A stretch of 64,000 nt of DNA from Owenia fusiformis (lineage: Eukaryota; Annelida; Polychaeta; Sabellida; Oweniidae): assembly GCA_903813345.2 (NCBI GenBank), contig CAIIXF020000012.1, positions 13,808,932 through 13,872,931 on the forward strand. Direction: 5' to 3'. Both the position numbers and the translations under genes were made by a program. The notes under the pieces were generated by a model. It made no database searches. It saw only the letters and a program-made list of their open reading frames with translations, and was not told where the DNA came from. Every line of letters starts with the position of its first letter. Position 1 is the first letter of the stretch. This document shows, in pieces, positions 59,519-64,000 of this stretch.

Positions 59519-59930
59519 GTTAGTATGGAAAATATAGCAATTTTCAAGAATAACTGGCTACATCTGAGTATTGATACCAAGAAGGGAAGAGGAAACATCA
59601 TATGTTTAAATAGTACTTCTGAGCTTGTTAGTATGTACCCTGCGTGGAGAGTCTAGCTAAACTACAACGATGACGTCAGAAGGAATGACCATATATAGAA
59701 CGTCGGTCAAATTTGGCCGACGAACACTGATTGGCGCGGTGAGTTCACAGGTTTATTTTAGTTTGAAAGAGTGCAAAGACGAAGCTCTCTTTTAAGAAGT
59801 GAAGTCAAACGAATGCAAAGGGTAGTTAGTATGGAAAATATAGCAATTTTCAAGAATAATTGGTACTTAGACCAAGAAAAGAAGACGGAAACATAATATG
59901 TTTTAATAATAGTACCTCTGAAATTGATTG
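59519..59930. repeat. Direct duplication, 306-bp spacing
   Basis: TAGTATGGAAAATATAGCAATTTTCAAGAATAA begins at 59521 and again at 59827, and each copy continues with a diverged block (ACCAAGAA, GGAAACAT, AATATGTTT, AGTAC(T/C)TCTGA) for about 100 bp. The DNA between the copies includes the promoter-like cluster at 59671. Confidence 0.85.
59671..59725 (+). promoter_or_regulatory. Candidate promoter: CRE, TATA and palindrome
   Basis: A perfect CRE (TGACGTCA, 59671-59678) is followed 13 bp later by ATATATAGAA and then a near-perfect 22-bp palindrome, CGTCGGTCAAATTTGGCCGA... The cluster looks like a core promoter directed to the right, but no transcript or gene immediately follows; the first coding exon downstream is 3.1 kb away. 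Chance occurrence is possible. Confidence 0.35.
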
Positions 59931-60267
59931 CCTTAAGAATATAGCAACCTGTAACAGCAATTGCCTATGTATACATCCTGAGCCAAAAGGGGAAGGCGAA
60001 AAATAAAGTACCTGTGTTTGTCTAAAAAATATAGATTACATGTACATCAAATTTAAATTTTTAACACTTTTTTAACAATTTTAGTCTATCGATGGGTGTC
60101 TATCTTTTTTCACAAAATCTCTTGAAAATGGCACATTGGATCGAAAACAATGATGAGGTTGGGAAGTCTCATATATTTAATATAGCGCATCTTGTAATTC
60201 TGTTTTCATTATTTGAAAACAGAAATTCATTATACAACAGAGCTCGATAAAGGCGTAAGAACATTGG

Positions 60268-61799
60268 CAGACTTGCCAACCTCCCAATTTTTTACGGGAA
60301 TCTCCCGTAAATTTTTTGTTTTTCCGTAAAAAATACCAAACTCCCGTACCGTTTTCTTCCGTAAAAACTCGCGTAAACTCACGTACCGTATTTCTACTAA
60401 AATCTCCCGTAATGTTTTTTAAAAATATGGCCGTAAAATCTCCCGTATTTTTGCTGAAATCTCCCGTATTCTGGTGTAGCTCCCGTAAAATCTCCCGTAT
60501 TCTTGGTATAACTCCCGTAAAATCTCCCATTTTCTGGTATAACTCCCGTAAAATCTCCCGTATTCTTGGTATAACTCCCGTAAAATCTCCATTTTTTTGC
60601 TGTCGAAATCTACCGTATTTAAAAGGAATTTGACAAATTTGTGACCTTGATTATTGCAGGCACGCTTCTTTCTTTTACTCCAAGAAGGTTGGCTCCCATG
60701 GTTCACTATTGATACTTTCATAAATAACTTAAAAGTACTTCATTCCCATGATTCAAATTGCTTTTCTGCGATCAGTTTGGTATAAGTTTGCACACCAAAT
60801 GTCCACAAACGGGGGCCAGTTCATATTCTGTCATACTTCTGTCGGGAGAATGCATTTTGTTTTTATATGGCGCTAAACAAAATATTCCCGCAATATAAGG
60901 CGCATTATTGGTAGGGACTGCTGTGAAATTATCTTAGATTATAAGTTCTAATTAATTTATTAACTGCGCATGCGTCATAATAATTTCAACCAATTAAATC
61001 GCTGGATTTAATGCTCATAAATCTACCGTAAAAACTCCTGTTTTTCAAAATCTAAAGTAAAAACTCCCGTTTTTCAGAAATCTACCGTAAAAACTCACGT
61101 TTTTTTCAAAATTTACCGTAAAAACACCCGTTTTTCAGAAACCTACCGTAAGAACTCCCGTTTTTTCAGAAATCTACCGTAAAACTCCCGTTTTTTTCAA
61201 AATCTACCGTAAAAACTCCCGTTTTTCAGAAATCTACCGTAAAAACTCCCGTTTTTTCCGAAATCTACAGTAAAAGCTCCCGTTTTTTAGAAATCTACCG
61301 TAAAAACTCCCGTTTTTTCAGAATCTACCGTAAAAACTCCCTTTTTTCAGAAATCTACCGTAAAAACTCCCGTTGTTTCAGAAATCTACCGTAAAAACTC
61401 CCGTTTTTTTTAAATCTACCGCAAAAACTCCCGTTTTTTTCAAAACCTACCGTTAAAACTCCCGTTTTTTCAGAACCTACCGCAAAAACTCCCGTTCTTT
61501 CTTAAATCTTCCGTAAAAAGTCACGTTTTTTAAAATTCACCGCGAAAAATACCTTTTTTAAAAAATCTCCCGTAAAAACTCCCGTTTTTCAACATCTCCC
61601 GTAAAAACTCCAGTTTTTTTTCAAAATTTAAATAATCTCACGTAAAAACTACCGTTTTTTCAAAAACCTCCCGTAAAACTCCCGCTTTTTTTCAAAAAAC
61701 TCCCGCAAAAACTACCGGATTTTGAAAAAAACTCCCGTAAAAGTACCGCAATTTTTTTTAAATCTCCCGTAAATTTTTCATTTTAGGTTGGCAAGTCTG
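60268..61799. mobile_element. hAT5-like non-autonomous element with CCCGTAAAA arrays
   Basis: Inverted ends CAGACTTGCCAACCT and AGGTTGGCAAGTCTG are flanked by ATTGG on both sides (60263-60267, 61800-61804). Two arrays of degenerate CTCCCGTAAAA / ACTCCCGTTTTTCAGAAATCT units (about 60285-60620 and 61018-61780), in the same orientation, surround ~400 bp of unique sequence. 5-bp duplications and CAG ends would fit a hAT5-type element; the superfamily is inference. Reading frames over the arrays are artefacts of the repeat. Confidence 0.85.
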
Positions 61800-61804
61800 A
61801 TTGG

Positions 61805-62860
61805 GGTTAACTGCATTGTTACACCCCCGCCATAAGTTTAGCAATCGAAAGTCCCTTTAGTAACTTAAGTAACGAAATAAAGATTCAAATATTGACAGGT
61901 GTTACCACGCTATCAAAACTTGACTTCTGGATGCGAAACTTATAAAAGGGGAGTGTACCCTACAATTGTGTTCCACTAAGAGGTGCTCCACACTTCAAAA
62001 ACATACATTTTCGTGTCCTACGATTGTGTTTTGTATTACATTTGCATCTATACATATTCTAACATTGTCTTAGGTTAAGAGTAAATATATCATGTCACCT
62101 ACTTTCGAAAGTTTGAAGTGCTTTGTTAATCGTGATCGATGGGGATCTTATAGAGATAACACAGATCAACAATTACTGCAAGACATATTGACTGTGTGCG
62201 TTTTATGTACCCGCAGATCAAGCTGATTACAGGTATGTTAAGTTTAATTAAGTTAACAAGTAAAACATTTCGAGCAATTAAATTTTGGAAAATTTAACAA
62301 CGCATAAGAGACTGATGTTGCACTCACTTTAAGGAGCGCAGTTAGCGATACATTGCTCAAGTCAATATCTTTAGATCCTTGACTTGATTTTGTAAAGTGA
62401 TAAGAAAAATGAAGATGCGCTAGTTCAAACTTCTGGACATTTTGGTGGAATTATGCGAATATATTTTTATTTTAAATATTTTAAAGTAGTGCAAACCATA
62501 AATGCAAAGAGGATTTGCTCCCATGGTACCTTGCCGATCCTCGAGTCGTTGAGTGGTCGGTTTTGACACTCCCTCAACATAACCAGTACAATATTTTGAT
62601 TTCCGTGTTGTGTCGTAATTACGAAATTTGAACTAAACCAATATTTGGTCGTCACTTTGAAAGCACTGAACGGAACTACGGTCAAGGATCGGGAAGGAAC
62701 CTGGGTGGCCAATACTCTTGGCCATAAATACATGTAGGTAAAAATGTGACACAATGGATCAGTTTAACCTTTGAGTTGTCTTTGCAAATATTTCATTTTT
62801 GATTTAAAACTTACTGCCTCGTACTTTTAGCAAACTAGGTCAAGCACCCTCTGAGAAAGC
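61805..62860. other. Upstream region of SLC13-like gene
   Basis: No separate gene recognised. AG|GTATGTTAAG at about 62231 could be the donor of a non-coding first exon, but this is not testable here. The minus-strand frame at 62467-62754 matches nothing I know. Confidence 0.4.
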
Positions 62861-62864
62861 GAAC

Positions 62865-62978
62865 ATGGCTTATAATGTTAAAAAGTTTTTTCTGGAGCTA
62901 TGGCGGTTCAAAGGATCCCTTGTGATGGTGCTGACACCTTTATTGCTGCTACCCCTACCCCTAGTCATCAATACAAGT
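62865..62978 (+). CDS. SLC13-type sodium/carboxylate cotransporter, first exon (partial)
   Basis: ATG (context AACATGG) opens 38 codons: a short cytoplasmic N-terminus (MAYNVKKFFLELWRFKGSL) leads into a hydrophobic helix with VLTPLLLLPLPLVI. The exon then ends exactly in phase at AGT|GTAAGTAC, a strong donor. The TPLLLLPL helix start, after an 18-20 residue basic N-terminus, is the typical first exon of SLC13 proteins (NaDC/NaCT/NaS, sodium-coupled di- and tricarboxylate or sulfate carriers). The remaining exons lie beyond the window; I see no second exon up to 64000. Confidence 0.72.
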
Positions 62979-62984
62979 GTAAGT

Positions 62985-64000
62985 ACTAAACTAGCGTTGT
63001 GTTATTCAAAGTATTGTCTACTTGTGTGTTTTTGTTTGTGAGCGAGTTTTTTGATTAACGGTGTCTCCATTCGGGGATCACAATATGAGATTGCACTATA
63101 TGCAAATTATAAATCGTCAAAAATATACATACTTGCAAAATGTTCTCAAAGGACAAATGAAATAGGTTTTCTTAACTTGCAGCTAGAAAAATGAGATTTT
63201 CTGCATTGTAAGCCCCACGTGGATTTCTCCCGTTAACCATTTAAAAGTAAATGATAAACACCCTTAATGTTCTTATTAACGGTATAATAAAATAACAGAT
63301 TAAACAGATTGGCCCCCACGTGATCAATGACGCCATAATTATTTCTAATGGAAATTGCGACGTCATAGCAACCGCACGATTGTTGTGTGAACAAATAGAG
63401 AACAAATGTTTTATTATAGTCCGGATACACAGTCGGTATGCATTTGATTTGGGGCAAGCCCAAATCATGATCTATATTTTCTTCTGTAGACTTGATGATT
63501 TGGGCTTGCCCGAAATAACTGCATATTGACTGTGCCCGGATACAACAGCCTACAACGGATCAACTAGTCAAGCAAATATTATAATTCGAAATTTAATTTT
63601 GTGCTGATAAAAAGTAATTTGAATAACTTCCAGCGTAACTTAAAAATAACCAATGTGTACTGCGATGATCAAACGCGTTGAAATACATTTCTTATTTTAT
63701 TTTGAAAGTATGATGTTTGATACCTACCCAGACGACCAATTTTACATTTGGCTAAACAATACTTCAAATTACAACTCACTGATCTTTTGAATTACGAAAA
63801 TAGACACAAGTAACAAAGTCTGGTTCCATCGTGTACCGACAAGATACATTACTAAGTAATAAGTATGGCCAGTATATTTAACAAAAATGTTGTCAATAAT
63901 ATTACACATAATGTTTGTTTGCGATATGATTTCTTTGAAAGACTCAGTTAAAACGATAGATTTTTCCTTGGGAGAAAAGTTTTTTGCGGGAACTGGTAGG
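62985..64000. other. Intron 1 of SLC13-like gene
   Basis: No further exon was recognised. It contains the palindrome at 63419-63544. Confidence 0.55.
63419..63544. repeat. Palindromic repeat in SLC13-like intron
   Basis: Inverted arms: TCCGGATACACAGTC, then GGGGCAAGCCCAAATCATGA on the left; GATGATTTGGGCTTGCCC and GACTGTGCCCGGATA on the right. Centre of ~25 bp. Imperfect arms of about 50 bp; probably a small foldback MITE. Confidence 0.85.

Noticed and set aside
60177-60721. Frames of about 100 codons on both strands in the CCCGTAAAA arrays
   Set aside because: Low-complexity translations of a tandem repeat; they disappear where the array changes phase.

Overview
The window is animal nuclear DNA. 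Its genes are split by GT-AG introns, intergenic sequence is AT-rich, and it is crowded with Tc1/mariner fragments, foldback elements, a LINE fragment, a probable solo LTR and one Polinton/Maverick. A complete Polinton together with palindromic MITEs of this style suggests a marine invertebrate; no species can be named from the sequence.

Layout. 1-6.9 kb: no recognised gene; a 12-bp minisatellite, a 680-bp mariner-type MITE and a decayed mariner. 6898-24331: a 17.4-kb Polinton with ~1-kb terminal inverted repeats and a matching 6-bp target-site duplication (GTTATG). Its right-hand 5 kb carries eight closely packed + strand genes: minor capsid, small basic protein, major capsid, adenain-like protease, chromodomain integrase, packaging ATPase and two small basic proteins. 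Its left 10 kb is non-coding repeats, some made from its own terminal-repeat sequence, and no PolB-type polymerase was recognised. 24.3-30.6 kb: foldback and tandem repeats only. 30.7-42.5 kb and 47.7-56.0 kb: two tandem, same-strand (minus) copies of an SLC43A3-like membrane transporter, each with eight exons whose splice sites and phases I could follow. The distal copy (B) reads as a complete 585-residue protein. The proximal copy (A) has a 1,022-bp foldback element inserted eight bases into its last coding exon, so normal splicing would end the protein before its last membrane helix. Between them lie a palindromic MITE holding a 2-kb probable solo LTR and further repeats. 58-62 kb: a candidate CRE/TATA promoter and a hAT-like element built from CCCGTAAAA arrays. 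62865-62978: the first coding exon of an SLC13-type transporter on the + strand, running off the window.

The host genes are two solute-carrier loci, an SLC43 pair and the start of an SLC13 gene. The Polinton genes form one virion-assembly and integration block. The most notable observations are the polymerase-less Polinton that multiplies its own terminal sequence internally, the MITE hit in the last SLC43 exon, and a palindrome family whose loop is conserved while its stem is exchanged.
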